Assembly (NCBI RefSeq): GCF_018885265.1
Contig: NZ_CP076538.1
Span: 2,392,001 to 2,456,000, forward strand
From: Amycolatopsis aidingensis
GTDB taxonomy: Bacteria > Actinomycetota > Actinomycetes > Mycobacteriales > Pseudonocardiaceae
Length of the DNA: 64,000 nt
Direction: 5' to 3'
Shown: piece after piece, positions 1-8,233 of the stretch
Position numbering within the stretch: position 1 is the stretch's first letter
Layout of the letters: every line of letters starts with the position of its first letter
Position numbers and translations under genes: made by a program
The notes under the pieces: model-generated
Told to the model about the DNA's origin: nothing
Seen by the model: only the letters and a program-made list of their open reading frames with translations
Databases searched by the model: none

Positions 1-850
1 CGCGGTGGCCACGGCGGGGCTGCTGACCCTGGTGAGTGTCGGCTTCCGGATCCGGGAGGGTGAGGATCCGGCCTACCTCCTCGGTGTCGAGCTCGCTTCC
101 ACCTTCGGCCTGATGGCCGTGGCCATCGCGCTGGGCGGGGCCGTCCGGGCCACCAGGCTGCTGCGTGCCGAACAGGAACGCAGCGCGCGCAGGGCCGCCG
201 AGGAGCGGGAGCGGGAGGCGCGGCGCAGGGTCGAGGAGGAACGCCTGCGCATCGCCAGGGAGCTGCATGACGTGCTGGCGCATACCGTGGCGGTGGTCTC
301 GGTCCAGGCCGATGTCGCCACCGAGTCGATCGCCGACGACCCGGAGGCGGCGCGAGCCGCGCTCTCGGTCATCCGGATGGCCAGCGACGAGGCGGTCCGC
401 GATCTGCAGAACACGCTGAGCCTGTTGCGGGATCCGCACGAGGCCGATGGCCGGAGCCCCACCGGCAGCATCCGGCACCTGGACGCGCTCGCCGAGACGA
501 TGGCAGGCAGCGGGCTGGCGGTGGAGGTCAAGGTCGAGGGCGAGGCGCCCCCGTTGCCCGCCGTCGTGGACACCACGGCATACCGGATCGTCCAGGAGTC
601 GCTGACCAACGCCCTGCAACATGCGAACGCCAGCCGGGTGGCGGTCACGCTGCGATACGACGATCAGCGGCTGCGGATCACGGTATGCGACGATGGCACC
701 GGCGGTGCGGATGCCACGGCTGGCACCGGCCGCGGTATCCGTGGCATGCGGGAGCGCGCCTCGCTACTGGGCGGCCGGGTCGACGTGTCGTCCCAGCCCG
801 GTGCCGGATTCCGGGTGGAGGCTTCGTTGCCCTTGGAGGTCCGCTCGTGA
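1..850 (+). CDS. NarL-type sensor histidine kinase, 5'-truncated by window edge
   Basis: This is the C-terminal part of a membrane sensor kinase that phosphorylates the response regulator encoded next. The open frame runs in from the left edge, so the true start is not visible. What remains shows the end of a hydrophobic segment, a charged linker, a HisKA_3 box (RELHDVLAHTVAV, with the phospho-acceptor His about 88 residues into the fragment), an N-box (QESLTNALQHA) and a G-box (GTGRGIRGMRERA) of the HATPase domain. The stop overlaps the regulator's GTG start by 4 bp, so the pair is probably translationally coupled. The signal sensed cannot be told from this fragment. Confidence 0.93.
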   Translation, partial: AVATAGLLTLVSVGFRIREGEDPAYLLGVELASTFGLMAVAIALGGAVRATRLLRAEQERSARRAAEEREREARRRVEEERLRIARELHDVLAHTVAVVSVQADVATESIADDPEAARAALSVIRMASDEAVRDLQNTLSLLRDPHEADGRSPTGSIRHLDALAETMAGSGLAVEVKVEGEAPPLPAVVDTTAYRIVQESLTNALQHANASRVAVTLRYDDQRLRITVCDDGTGGADATAGTGRGIRGMRERASLLGGRVDVSSQPGAGFRVEASLPLEVRS

Positions 851-1509
851 TCCACGCGATCCTTGTCGACGATCAGCATCTCGTCCGTGCCGGACTGAGC
901 GCCCTGCTCGAGCGGGCCGAGGACATCACGGTGGTCGGGGAGGCCGCCGACGGGGCGGCGGGTCTCGCGCTCACCATCGAGAAGAGGCCGGACGTGGTGC
1001 TGATGGATATCCGCATGCCCGGTATGGACGGCATCGAGGCGACCCGCCGGATCGTGGCCGATGAGCGGCTGCGCGAGGTGCGGATCATCATGCTGACCAC
1101 CTTCGACACCGACGAGCACATCTTCGACGCGATCCGGGCCGGCGCGGCGGGTTTCCTGGTCAAGAGCACCGAGCCGGAGCAGCTGCGGGCCGCGGTGCGC
1201 ACGGTGGCAGGCGGCGAGGCCCTGCTTTCCCCCTCGGTCACCAGACGCGTGATCCTGGCTTTCGCCGATGCCTACCGTCCCGCGGGCGGCGACGAGCGCA
1301 TCGAGCAGCTCACCGAGCGGGAACAGCAACTACTGGCCGAGGTCGCCGCCGGACGGTCCAACGACGAGATCGCGGTGCGCCTTTCGATCAGCCCCGCCAC
1401 CGTACGCACCTACGTCAGCAGGCTGCTGACGAAGGTGGACGCCCGAGATCGTGCGCAGCTGGTGCATTTCGCCTACGAAAGCGGGCTGGTGCGCCCCGGC
1501 GACCAGTAA
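847..1509 (+). CDS. NarL/FixJ-family response regulator
   Basis: DNA-binding response regulator, 220 residues, partner of the preceding kinase. The receiver domain has the acidic pair D8-D9 and the phospho-acceptor D54 in VLMDIRMPGMDG, followed by the switch and Lys regions (MLTTF, FLVKS). A LuxR-type helix-turn-helix sits at about residues 155-200 (LTEREQQLLAEVAAGRSNDE). The GTG start at 847 lies inside the kinase stop codon (GTGA overlap); the longer in-frame extension upstream is kinase-coding sequence. Downstream is a strong hairpin built from repeat units. The target genes are unknown; the adjacent small membrane proteins on the other strand are not obviously related. Confidence 0.93.
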   Translation: MIHAILVDDQHLVRAGLSALLERAEDITVVGEAADGAAGLALTIEKRPDVVLMDIRMPGMDGIEATRRIVADERLREVRIIMLTTFDTDEHIFDAIRAGAAGFLVKSTEPEQLRAAVRTVAGGEALLSPSVTRRVILAFADAYRPAGGDERIEQLTEREQQLLAEVAAGRSNDEIAVRLSISPATVRTYVSRLLTKVDARDRAQLVHFAYESGLVRPGDQ

Positions 1510-1522
1510 TCCGAATTGTTGG

Positions 1523-1640
1523 CCGCCCGCAAACAGCAAACTCGCGTGCGCAGACGGCCAACACGCCGGGCTTCGGCGTGTTGGCCGTCCATGTACGCGT
1601 GTTTGCTCCCCACGTACGTGGGTTTGCCGTTCATGGGCGC
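1523..1640. repeat. 21-bp repeat array with head-to-head units
   Basis: Five units of a 21-bp repeat (consensus near GWGTTTGCCGYCCACGYACGC, allowing a GTTGG variant). Two units read on the minus strand (1523-1543, 1544-1564) and three on the plus strand (1578-1598, 1599-1619, 1620-1640). The head-to-head junction makes the hairpin annotated separately. The same unit occurs as a direct array at 33516-33630. Confidence 0.85.
1553..1589. terminator. Hairpin downstream of the response regulator
   Basis: Perfect 16-bp inverted repeat (arms 1553-1568 and 1574-1589) with a 5-nt loop, between the plus-strand regulator stop and the minus-strand membrane gene stop. There is no U-tract, as is usual in high-GC actinomycetes. 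It is formed by two opposed 21-bp repeat units. Likely a bidirectional terminator. Confidence 0.7.
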
Positions 1641-1649
1641 CGGGCGCGG

Positions 1650-2036
1650 CTACTTGCGCAGTTTGAGCAGCCCGAGGGCGATGAGGCCGAGCACGAGACC
1701 CAGCAGGCCGTTGAAGAGCAACGTTCCCAGAATTCCCGCCGCCGCCATAGACTGGGCGCCGAACATCGTGCCGATCAGGTTGAGCGCCACCGCGAAAATG
1801 CCGTACGCGATTCCGGCGAAGGCCAGAGTGAGCACCGGTTGCGCGACCCGCTTGGCGACCACGACACCGATCCAGATGATCGCGATGATCACCGTGACGG
1901 CCACCGGGCTCCACGGCTTTCCCATCGCGTCCAGTGCGCCGACCATGCTCATCAGCGGCCGGACCAGCTGCAGCGCACCCAGCCCGAGGATGAGTCCCCA
2001 GGGCAATGATTCCAAAGCTGTGTTTCTGTTGCTCAT
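1650..2036 (-). CDS. Small polytopic membrane protein, unknown function
   Basis: 128 residues, not recognised with certainty. Three to four hydrophobic segments are visible (PWGLILGLGALQLVRPL, SPVAVTVIIAIIWIGVVVA, LTLAFAGIAYGIFAVALNLI, AGILGTLLFNGLLGLVLGLIALGLL). It ends in a basic tail (LLKLRK), a topology with a cytosolic C terminus. The ATG start at 2036 has an AAAGGA ribosome site and shares one base with the stop of the upstream small membrane gene (TGATG), so the two are co-translated. The longer in-frame start at 2138 lies inside that upstream gene and was rejected. Confidence 0.8.
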   Translation of the reverse strand: MSNRNTALESLPWGLILGLGALQLVRPLMSMVGALDAMGKPWSPVAVTVIIAIIWIGVVVAKRVAQPVLTLAFAGIAYGIFAVALNLIGTMFGAQSMAAAGILGTLLFNGLLGLVLGLIALGLLKLRK

Positions 2037-2257
2037 CACATTCCTTTGTTGCGCTGGATTTTGTTGTCGATGATGATGGCGACCACGGCGCCCGCTATGG
2101 CCATGATGATCGGGCCGAACCCGGCCACGAGACTCCACGTGCGGCCCATCCAGCCGCCGCTCTGCGCGGCGACGAACGCCGCGATGATCTCGATCAGCAC
2201 AAAACCGGCCAGCAGTCCTGTGAAGACGCCGAGAATAGCGACGACGAGCGTTCTCAT
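2036..2257 (-). CDS. Two-TM small membrane protein (DUF5957-like)
   Basis: 73 residues with two membrane segments: residues ~2-30 (LVVAILGVFTGLLAGFVLIE) and ~47-68 (VAGFGPIIMAIAGAVVAIII), then a short basic tail. The pattern recalls actinobacterial DUF5957 proteins, a recollection I cannot confirm by search. The start at 2257 was chosen because the hydrophobic protein begins there and upstream residues are proline/arginine-rich shadow translation; GGAAACC precedes the ATG. It forms a two-gene operon with the next membrane protein through a 1-bp overlap. Function unknown. Confidence 0.75.
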   Translation of the reverse strand: MRTLVVAILGVFTGLLAGFVLIEIIAAFVAAQSGGWMGRTWSLVAGFGPIIMAIAGAVVAIIIDNKIQRNKGM

Positions 2258-2399
2258 GTCGGTTTCCTTCCCGGTTCCTCCCCTTACCGGGCCGACTTTA
2301 CGGATCCGCCGAGCGGATGGCATCGGTCGACAGTGGAAAGCTGATGTCGCGTTGTGCGGTATCCGCGGCGGGGAGAACGTAGTCGTCAATCGACAAACA

Positions 2400-3395
2400 T
2401 CACAACACCGGTGGGCGCTCGTCCCCGTAGTGCTCGTTCCACCAGTGCTGGTAGCTGGGGTTGCGGTCGATCAACTGGAAATAGGCCTCGGCCGCGGCCC
2501 TGCGCAGCAGCTCGGGCGCGACCGGGCACTCCTGGGCCCAGGTCAGCTCCAGCCGCACCGCCAGCGGATCGCCAGCCAGCGGGCGGACCACGATACCCCT
2601 GCCCTCCTGGGACGTCGCCTGTGCGAGGCTGATGCACTGCCCGCTGCTCAGGAAACCGCGTGCGGTGCCGACGTCGTTGACCTCATGCGCGATCAGCGGC
2701 TCGAACCCGGCCTCCCGGCAGGCCGCGCGCAGGTAGGCGGCCCCGCCGAGATCCTCCTGCGGGTCGACCACCCACTGCTCGCCTGCCAGCTCGGCCAGCT
2801 CGACCACCTGTTTGTCGGCGAGGGGATGACGTTCGGAAAGGGCCACGAACACCGGCTCCACCGGGACGACCACGGCGTGCTTGATGCCTTCCGGTAGCGG
2901 CAGCTCGTGCCCGAGGGTCTGGGCGATCAGCGCCGCGTCCAGCCTGCCCGCGTGCACCAGCGCCAGCAGGGTGGCCATCGAGGAGTCGGTGTGCGCGTGC
3001 ACGTCCAGCGAGGGCTGGGCCGGTTTCCTGCGCTCGTCGTACAGTTCGGCGATCCGGGGCAGCACGACCGGAAGCAGCGGCCCCGGCAACGCGCCCAGAC
3101 GTAGCTCGGCCGCCCGGTCCTCGTCGGAGGGGCCCTGCTGGATGCGGAGATCCGCCATCTCGGTGAGCACCGCGCGAGCCTTGGCCAGTACGGTCCGGCC
3201 GAACGCGGTGGGAGCCACGCCGGTGCGTGAGCGTTCGAACAGGGGCGAGCCCATGGCCTGCTCGATTCGCCGTAACTGCGCGGTGAGCGACGGTTGGGAG
3301 ACACCGAGGATCGGTGCCGCCTTCGTGATGCTCCCGTGGTCGGCGATCGTGGTCAGGACCTTGAGATGCCGGATCTCCAGTTCCATAGCGTCCAT
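2400..3395 (-). CDS. LysR-family transcriptional regulator
   Basis: 331-residue LysR-type regulator. The N-terminal winged helix-turn-helix is clear (ITKAAPILGVSQPSLTAQL, about residues 22-42), followed by a substrate-binding domain with a typical RSRTGVAPTAFG junction. The start at 3395 is favoured by AGGTGG seven bases upstream; an ATG nine bases later (3386) is possible. It is transcribed away from the valine/leucine dehydrogenase across a 645-bp gap, which makes that gene a plausible but unproven target. The upstream DNA holds a direct repeat of GGTCAT that might be an autoregulatory site. The effector cannot be predicted. Confidence 0.88.
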   Translation of the reverse strand: MDAMELEIRHLKVLTTIADHGSITKAAPILGVSQPSLTAQLRRIEQAMGSPLFERSRTGVAPTAFGRTVLAKARAVLTEMADLRIQQGPSDEDRAAELRLGALPGPLLPVVLPRIAELYDERRKPAQPSLDVHAHTDSSMATLLALVHAGRLDAALIAQTLGHELPLPEGIKHAVVVPVEPVFVALSERHPLADKQVVELAELAGEQWVVDPQEDLGGAAYLRAACREAGFEPLIAHEVNDVGTARGFLSSGQCISLAQATSQEGRGIVVRPLAGDPLAVRLELTWAQECPVAPELLRRAAAEAYFQLIDRNPSYQHWWNEHYGDERPPVL

Positions 3396-4040
3396 CCTAT
3401 GACCACCTGGGATGACCATCACGCCGGTGGATCACGCACTGTTCGACCAACCGCATCGGGGGACCGCGGTATGCCGCACAGCAGGAGGGCGCACTGGTGG
3501 GAACCCGGATTCACGCCATCCCGGGGGAGGGGTGGCGCTATCGGGACCGGCGGGGTGATGCGGGCGCGGCGCACCACCCCGCCGAACCGCAGCCGGGCCC
3601 GTGGCCGAGGCAGTGCAGGGACCGCAGGCCGCCGGTCGGTGCGGAGATGGAGACCGAGGGCCGGGAGAAGTCCGGCTAGGCCGTCGTCGTGCCCCTGTGC
3701 CTGGGGCCGCCGTCGAAGGAACCCGGTCAGCGCGCCGCGCTGCGCACGTCCCCCACGGGCAGCGCGTGACGTCCCCGAACGCGCGCACCGGGTACTGAGC
3801 CGCGGAGGAGGCGGGAGGGCCTGCTGCGCGCCGGCGGCTCCAATCCATCACCTTTCTTAACGTGTCGGCCGTCAGGTCGGTCTACCTGGCCGTGGCGCGT
3901 GCGCTCTGCTGGGCCTAGGTTCTGAGGCAGCGGCGGAGCACGTCGGGAACGACCTTCCCCGGCGCCGCCGGGCAGAAAACCATCCGGCCGGGCACGCACC
4001 ACAAGCCGCGCGCCCGGGGCTGACAAAGGAGTCACCAACC
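3396..4040. other. Long intergenic region, no gene supported
   Basis: 645 bases between divergent lysR and the amino-acid dehydrogenase. Open frames here (for example 3497-3679 plus and 3432-3851 minus) translate to Arg/Pro/Ala-rich sequence with no recognisable domain, typical of high-GC non-coding frames. The right end carries AAAGGAG at 4025-4031, the ribosome site of the dehydrogenase. No convincing promoter hexamers or hairpins were picked out by eye. Confidence 0.6.
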
Positions 4041-5117
4041 GTGACCGAAGGAGTATTCGGCCGTAACAGCGGCCATGAGCAGGTCGTGTTCTGCCAGGAC
4101 GTCTCGTCCGGGCTGAAGGCGATCATCGCGGTGTACTCGACCGCGCTGGGCCCCGCGCTCGGCGGAACCCGGTTCTACCCCTACGCCTCGGAGAGCGAGG
4201 CGCTCGACGACGTGCTGGCGCTGTCCAAGGGGATGGCGTACAAGAACTCGCTGGCCGGGCTCGACCTCGGCGGCGGCAAGGCCGTGATCATCGGCGATCC
4301 CGCGGTGGACAAGTCCGAGGCGCTGCTGCGTGCGTACGGCCGGTTCGTGCAGTCCCTCGGCGGCCGCTACATCACCGCCTGCGATGTCGGAACCTTCGTG
4401 CAGGACATGGACGTCGTGGCGAAGGAATCCCGGTTCGTCACCGGGCGCTCCTCGGACACCGGGGGAGCGGGTGACTCCTCTGTGCTCACCGCCTTCGGCG
4501 TGTTCCAGGGCATGCGAGCCTCGGCCGAGTACTCCTGGGGCAGCCCGGAGCTGCGCGGGCGCACGGTGGGCGTGGCCGGCGTCGGCAAGGTCGGGCACAT
4601 CCTGGTCGGCCACCTGATCGAGGCCGGGGCGCGGGTGGTGGTCTGCGATGTGTCCGAGCGGGCCGTCGAGCGCACCGTGGCCGCGTATCCCGAGGTCGAG
4701 GTGCTGGAGAACGTGAACGAGCTGATTCGTTCCGATATCGACATCTACGCCCCGTGCGCGCTGGGTGGCGCGCTGAACGACGACACGGTGGAGAAGCTGC
4801 GGGCCAGGGTGGTGTGCGGTGCGGCCAACAACCAGCTGGCCCACGCCGGCGTGGAGAAGCGGCTGGACGACCGGGGGATCCTGTTCGCGCCGGACTACCT
4901 GGTCAACTCGGGCGGGGTGGTGCAGGTCAGCGACGAGCTGCACGGATTCGACTTCGAGCGGGCCCGGCGCAAGGTGACCTCGGTGTACGACACCACCAAG
5001 AAGGTGTTCGCGCTTGCCGAGGCCGAGGGGGTGCCGCCGGCGACAGCGGCGGACCGGCTCGCCGAGCGGCGGATGCTCGAGGTACCCCGGCTCAAGTCCA
5101 TCCTCACCCCCACGTAG
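4041..5117 (+). CDS. vdh: Valine/leucine dehydrogenase (Glu/Leu/Phe/Val DH family)
   Basis: NAD-dependent branched-chain amino-acid dehydrogenase, 358 residues, the usual length for actinomycete valine dehydrogenase. It oxidatively deaminates Val/Leu/Ile to the 2-oxo acids, feeding branched-chain acyl-CoA and polyketide precursor supply. The substrate-binding lysine is K68 ([10 protein letters not shown]) and the catalytic lysine K80 ([10 protein letters not shown]). The Rossmann dinucleotide motif GVAGVGKVG is near residues 176-184, and the NNQLAH and PDYLVNSGG motifs of the family follow. The GTG start has a strong AAAGGAG site. Single-gene unit, bounded by a hairpin downstream. Whether valine, leucine or phenylalanine is preferred cannot be read from sequence; valine is inferred from the actinobacterial context. 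Confidence 0.9.
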   Translation: MTEGVFGRNSGHEQVVFCQDVSSGLKAIIAVYSTALGPALGGTRFYPYASESEALDDVLALSKGMAYKNSLAGLDLGGGKAVIIGDPAVDKSEALLRAYGRFVQSLGGRYITACDVGTFVQDMDVVAKESRFVTGRSSDTGGAGDSSVLTAFGVFQGMRASAEYSWGSPELRGRTVGVAGVGKVGHILVGHLIEAGARVVVCDVSERAVERTVAAYPEVEVLENVNELIRSDIDIYAPCALGGALNDDTVEKLRARVVCGAANNQLAHAGVEKRLDDRGILFAPDYLVNSGGVVQVSDELHGFDFERARRKVTSVYDTTKKVFALAEAEGVPPATAADRLAERRMLEVPRLKSILTPT

Positions 5118-5130
5118 CCGACTGCTGTGC

Positions 5131-5169
5131 GTGGCCCGTTCCCTGCGAAAAATGCAGCGAACGGGCCAC
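5131..5169. terminator. Terminator hairpin after vdh
   Basis: Inverted repeat GTGGCCCGTTC / GAACGGGCCAC (arms 5131-5141 and 5159-5169), extended by CTGC/GCAG around an A-rich loop (GAAAAAT). It lies between the convergent dehydrogenase and DUF5302 genes and could stop transcription from both sides. Confidence 0.8.
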
Positions 5170-5187
5170 TCCCAGCAGTGGACCGGG

Positions 5188-5379
5188 TCAGCCGCTCTTG
5201 CGGCGGAAGGTGCGCCTGCCCCCGGCGGGGCCGTGCGTCTGGGTGACCTTGGGGACCAGGTCCTCGTGTGCGGCCCCGGCCTTGGCCTGGCGCTGCTTAC
5301 GCTCCAGCGCCTCGCGGAACCTGCGCTTCACGTCGGCCTCCGGCTCGGCGCTCTCCTGCGCTGGGGTGGAATCCGGCAT
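5188..5379 (-). CDS. DUF5302 family small protein
   Basis: 63 residues, highly charged. The pattern KRRFREALERKQRQ followed by HGPAGGRRTFRRKSG at the extreme C terminus matches actinobacterial DUF5302 as I know it. Function unknown. The strongly basic C terminus suggests nucleic-acid or ribosome contact, which is inference. It is transcribed in the same direction as the VanW gene, whose stop lies 75 bp upstream, and convergent to vdh. Confidence 0.8.
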   Translation of the reverse strand: MPDSTPAQESAEPEADVKRRFREALERKQRQAKAGAAHEDLVPKVTQTHGPAGGRRTFRRKSG

Positions 5380-5453
5380 ACGAACCTCCGAGCTCGGTAC
5401 GGCTGGTTACCGCGTCAGCCTGGCAGGAGATCCGCACGCAGGCCACTTCATTT

Positions 5454-7517
5454 CTAGTCACCCTTGTTGCAGACGATCTTGTCCCTGGCGTCGTACTTCA
5501 CCGTCCGTGGCTCCTTGCGCACCACCTGGCCGCTGGAGGCGTCCCGCAGGATGCGGGTGTCGGTGATGCTGAAGCCGACCGCGCCGCCGCTGGGCTGGCA
5601 GTTGTCCGCGGAGACATGCTTGGTGCCCGGCTGCACGAAGTTGGTGCGGTCCCCGGTGACGGACTCCACGTTGTACCGCTTGGTGCCCCACAGCTTCACG
5701 GTGATGCTGGAGGGGGTCCAGATGGTCTGGATCGCCACCCCGGTCTCGCTGTCGTTCTTGAAGCTGAGGTCGATCACGCTGCTGCCGTCCGGGTTCTGGA
5801 ACACCGTGGCCTCCCGGCCCGCCGGGTAGCGGCTGATGTAGTAGCTGTGCTCGCGGTGCGCGACGTCCTTCATCCCGGCGAAGTAGTACGCGTTGTACAG
5901 CGTGGTGGCGAACTGCGAGATACCGCCGCCGACCGCCCGGCCCGGCTGGCCGTTCTCGATGATCCCCGCCTCGACGTAGCCCTGCTCCTTGCCGCGCGGC
6001 CCGGTGTGGCCGTTCAGGCTGAAGGTGTCGCCCGGCTTGACGATGGCGCCGTTGACCTCCTGCGCCACCACCTTGATGTTGACTCCGGAGTCGGAGGCGA
6101 AGCCGGTGGTGGTGAACTCACCGATCACCTCCTTGATGCCGAGCTTCTCGGCCTCCTCCGTGGTGATCTTGGCCGGCTTGTCCTCGTACTGCGCGACGAT
6201 CTCCCGGTTGTCCTTGCGCTTGAGCACGTCCAGCAACGGGGCGAGGGTCTTGTCCCATTTGATGCCCCTGCCGTGCTGGGAGGGCTCCACGGTCGGCTTG
6301 CCGCCGGTGAACACGATCTCCGCGTCCTTGCCCTCCTGCTCGGTGGACGCGAGCTCGGGCCCGACCCCCTCGACGATCTTCTCCTGGTTGATCTTCGGGG
6401 TGAGCGTGCCGCCCTCGCCGGGTTCGAAGCTCAGCCCGGCCGCGATCTCCTCGGTCTCCAGCGTGCCGTCCTTGCCGTCCCCGCGCACCAGCACCGAGCT
6501 GGACACCGCCGGCTTGGCGACCTCTTCCAGCGCGATCCGTACGGCCTCGGCCGAGGTCCGCACCGGGGTGACCTCGACAGGAAGGTCGAGCTGGTTGCCC
6601 GAGGCCCAGTGCGAGAGCACCACCTGCTTGGCGGCCTCGACGTCGAGCTGCTGGCCCTGCTTGGGCTCGACCGCGACCGGAGTGGCGCCCTCGAACTTGA
6701 CGGTGCCCTCGACCGGCTCGTGGTCGATCTTGTCCTGGAGATCACCCATGGCGGTCTCCAGCTGGTTCGGCTCGGCGCTGGTCACCACCCCGATCTCCTC
6801 GGTGTCGAAGAAGGAGAGGAACCGGGTGATCGGGTTGAGCGGCTGGTCCCCGGCCTGCTCGAGGGTGGCACCCCAGTCCAGGCTCAGCCCGGCCATCTTG
6901 GGATCGAACTCGGCCTGCACATCCCCGGCCGCGTACTGCACCGGCTGGGTCAGCCGCGGCTCGATCTCGTCGCGCAGTTTCTGTTCGGCGTTCTGTTCGC
7001 TCATCCCGCCGACGTCCACCCCGGCGACGGTGACGCCGCGCGGCACGCTGCCCTGGCTGACCAGCAGGTCCACGCCGTAGAGCAGGGCCAGCGCGCCCAG
7101 CGCCGCCCCGGCGATGAGCGTCCCCCTGCGCCGGTACCACTTCTTGCCCGAGCCGTCCGCCCCGCCGTGTTCCGGCGTGCCGTGCTCCGGTGGCTGCGGG
7201 GGCGGTTGCTGCGGCGGCATGGCGGTCTGTGTGGGCTGTACCCCTCCGGGAGGGGGCGGCGGTGCCTGCGGGTGCTCGATGAACTGCGTGCGCTCGGTCT
7301 GGAACCGGGTCGGTTCCTGTACCTGCGTCTGCTCGGCCTGCTGTGCCTGTTGCGGGGGAACGCGCAGCTCATCGGTGACGCCAGCGGCGTCGACCGTGCC
7401 ATGGACGGCGCCATGGACGTCACCGCCGCCTGCGTCGTCGTCAAGGCGACCCGAGACGACCGGAATGAACTCGGTCTGCTCGGCGTCCGACTGCGGCCAC
7501 TGTCGATCTTGTGGCAA
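5454..7517 (-). CDS. VanW-family cell-envelope protein
   Basis: 687 residues. A Pro/Gln-rich, acidic cytosolic N terminus (residues 1-125) leads to one membrane segment (~132-154, TLIAGAALGALALLYGVDLL). Extracytoplasmic YoaR/peptidoglycan-binding-like repeats follow (GVTVAGVDVGGMS near 160; a second set near 300-450). The VanW domain is at about 466-600, with GDTFSLNGHTGPR, GGGISQFATTLYNA and YYISRYPAGREA. VanW domains occur in glycopeptide-resistance loci and widely in actinobacterial envelopes; the biochemical role is not established. The start is TTG at 7517, supported by GGAGGG 5-6 bases upstream and no better in-frame ATG. Single gene, with no vanHAX genes nearby, so resistance should not be inferred. 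Confidence 0.88.
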   Translation of the reverse strand: MPQDRQWPQSDAEQTEFIPVVSGRLDDDAGGGDVHGAVHGTVDAAGVTDELRVPPQQAQQAEQTQVQEPTRFQTERTQFIEHPQAPPPPPGGVQPTQTAMPPQQPPPQPPEHGTPEHGGADGSGKKWYRRRGTLIAGAALGALALLYGVDLLVSQGSVPRGVTVAGVDVGGMSEQNAEQKLRDEIEPRLTQPVQYAAGDVQAEFDPKMAGLSLDWGATLEQAGDQPLNPITRFLSFFDTEEIGVVTSAEPNQLETAMGDLQDKIDHEPVEGTVKFEGATPVAVEPKQGQQLDVEAAKQVVLSHWASGNQLDLPVEVTPVRTSAEAVRIALEEVAKPAVSSSVLVRGDGKDGTLETEEIAAGLSFEPGEGGTLTPKINQEKIVEGVGPELASTEQEGKDAEIVFTGGKPTVEPSQHGRGIKWDKTLAPLLDVLKRKDNREIVAQYEDKPAKITTEEAEKLGIKEVIGEFTTTGFASDSGVNIKVVAQEVNGAIVKPGDTFSLNGHTGPRGKEQGYVEAGIIENGQPGRAVGGGISQFATTLYNAYYFAGMKDVAHREHSYYISRYPAGREATVFQNPDGSSVIDLSFKNDSETGVAIQTIWTPSSITVKLWGTKRYNVESVTGDRTNFVQPGTKHVSADNCQPSGGAVGFSITDTRILRDASSGQVVRKEPRTVKYDARDKIVCNKGD

Positions 7518-7728
7518 GACAACCCTCCACGTGCGATGGCGGTGAGCCCCCAGGACTCCCCAGGACTCCCGTCGTCAAGATACGGGCTGGCCCAGCAGCG
7601 CCGACGACCAGCCCGATCGGGTGACGTGCGGTTCCTCCCCCTGGTTGTGCCGGGGTACCGGGCGGGATCCAACCGTTATCCGCTTGCGACCTGAGCGACC
7701 ATGGCCCGCGCTGCTCTAGAGTCGGGAT

Positions 7729-8232
7729 ATGCGGCTGCTCATCATGGCCGATACGCACGTGCCGAAACGGGCGCGGGCGCTGCCCGCCGTGCTGTGGCAG
7801 GAGGTGGATGCCGCCGATGTCGTGGTGCACGCGGGGGACTGGGTCGAGGTCGGGCTGCTGGACGAGCTCGAGCGGCGGGCACGCAGGCTGATCGGGGTGT
7901 TCGGCAACAACGACGGGCCGCAGCTGCGGGCGCGGCTACCCGAGGTGGCCAGGGCGGACCTGGCCGGGCTGCGGCTGGCCGTGGTGCACGAGACCGGCGC
8001 CGCCAAGGGCAGGGACCAGCGGTGTGCGCGGGACTATCCGGACACCGACGTGCTGGTTTTCGGGCACAGCCACATCCCGTGGGACAGTGTTACCGACAGT
8101 GGATTGCGGTTGCTCAATCCGGGTTCCCCCACCGACCGGCGGCGGCAGCCGCAGTGCACCTACCTCACCGCGCGGGTGGCACGGGGCGAGCTGACCGAGG
8201 TCGAACTGCATCCACTGGATCGGAACGGGTGA
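7729..8232 (+). CDS. YfcE/MJ0936-type metallophosphoesterase
   Basis: Calcineurin-like phosphodiesterase, 167 residues, the normal length for this compact family. All metal ligands are visible: D8 and H10 (MADTH), D37 (HAGDW), N60 (GNNDG), H87 (VVHETG), and H113/H115 (FGHSHIPW). Such enzymes hydrolyse phosphodiesters in vitro; physiological substrates are usually unknown. The stop at 8232 lies one base before the GTG of the PHP-domain gene, so the two form an operon. Confidence 0.92.
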   Translation: MRLLIMADTHVPKRARALPAVLWQEVDAADVVVHAGDWVEVGLLDELERRARRLIGVFGNNDGPQLRARLPEVARADLAGLRLAVVHETGAAKGRDQRCARDYPDTDVLVFGHSHIPWDSVTDSGLRLLNPGSPTDRRRQPQCTYLTARVARGELTEVELHPLDRNG

Positions 8233-8233
8233 G

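Noticed and set aside
3432..3851. Possible minus-strand 139-residue gene in the lysR-vdh gap
   Set aside because: Pro/Arg/Ala-rich with no domain, no ribosome site and no support from neighbours; kept as intergenic.
5454..7517. Vancomycin-resistance cluster
   Set aside because: VanW-domain proteins are common in actinobacterial envelopes; no vanH, vanA/B, vanX, vanR or vanS partners are adjacent.
5268..7694. 808-residue plus-strand open frame opposite the VanW gene
   Set aside because: Antisense shadow of a strong VanW-domain coding sequence; the translation is Leu/Arg/Gly-rich without domains, as expected from high-GC third positions.
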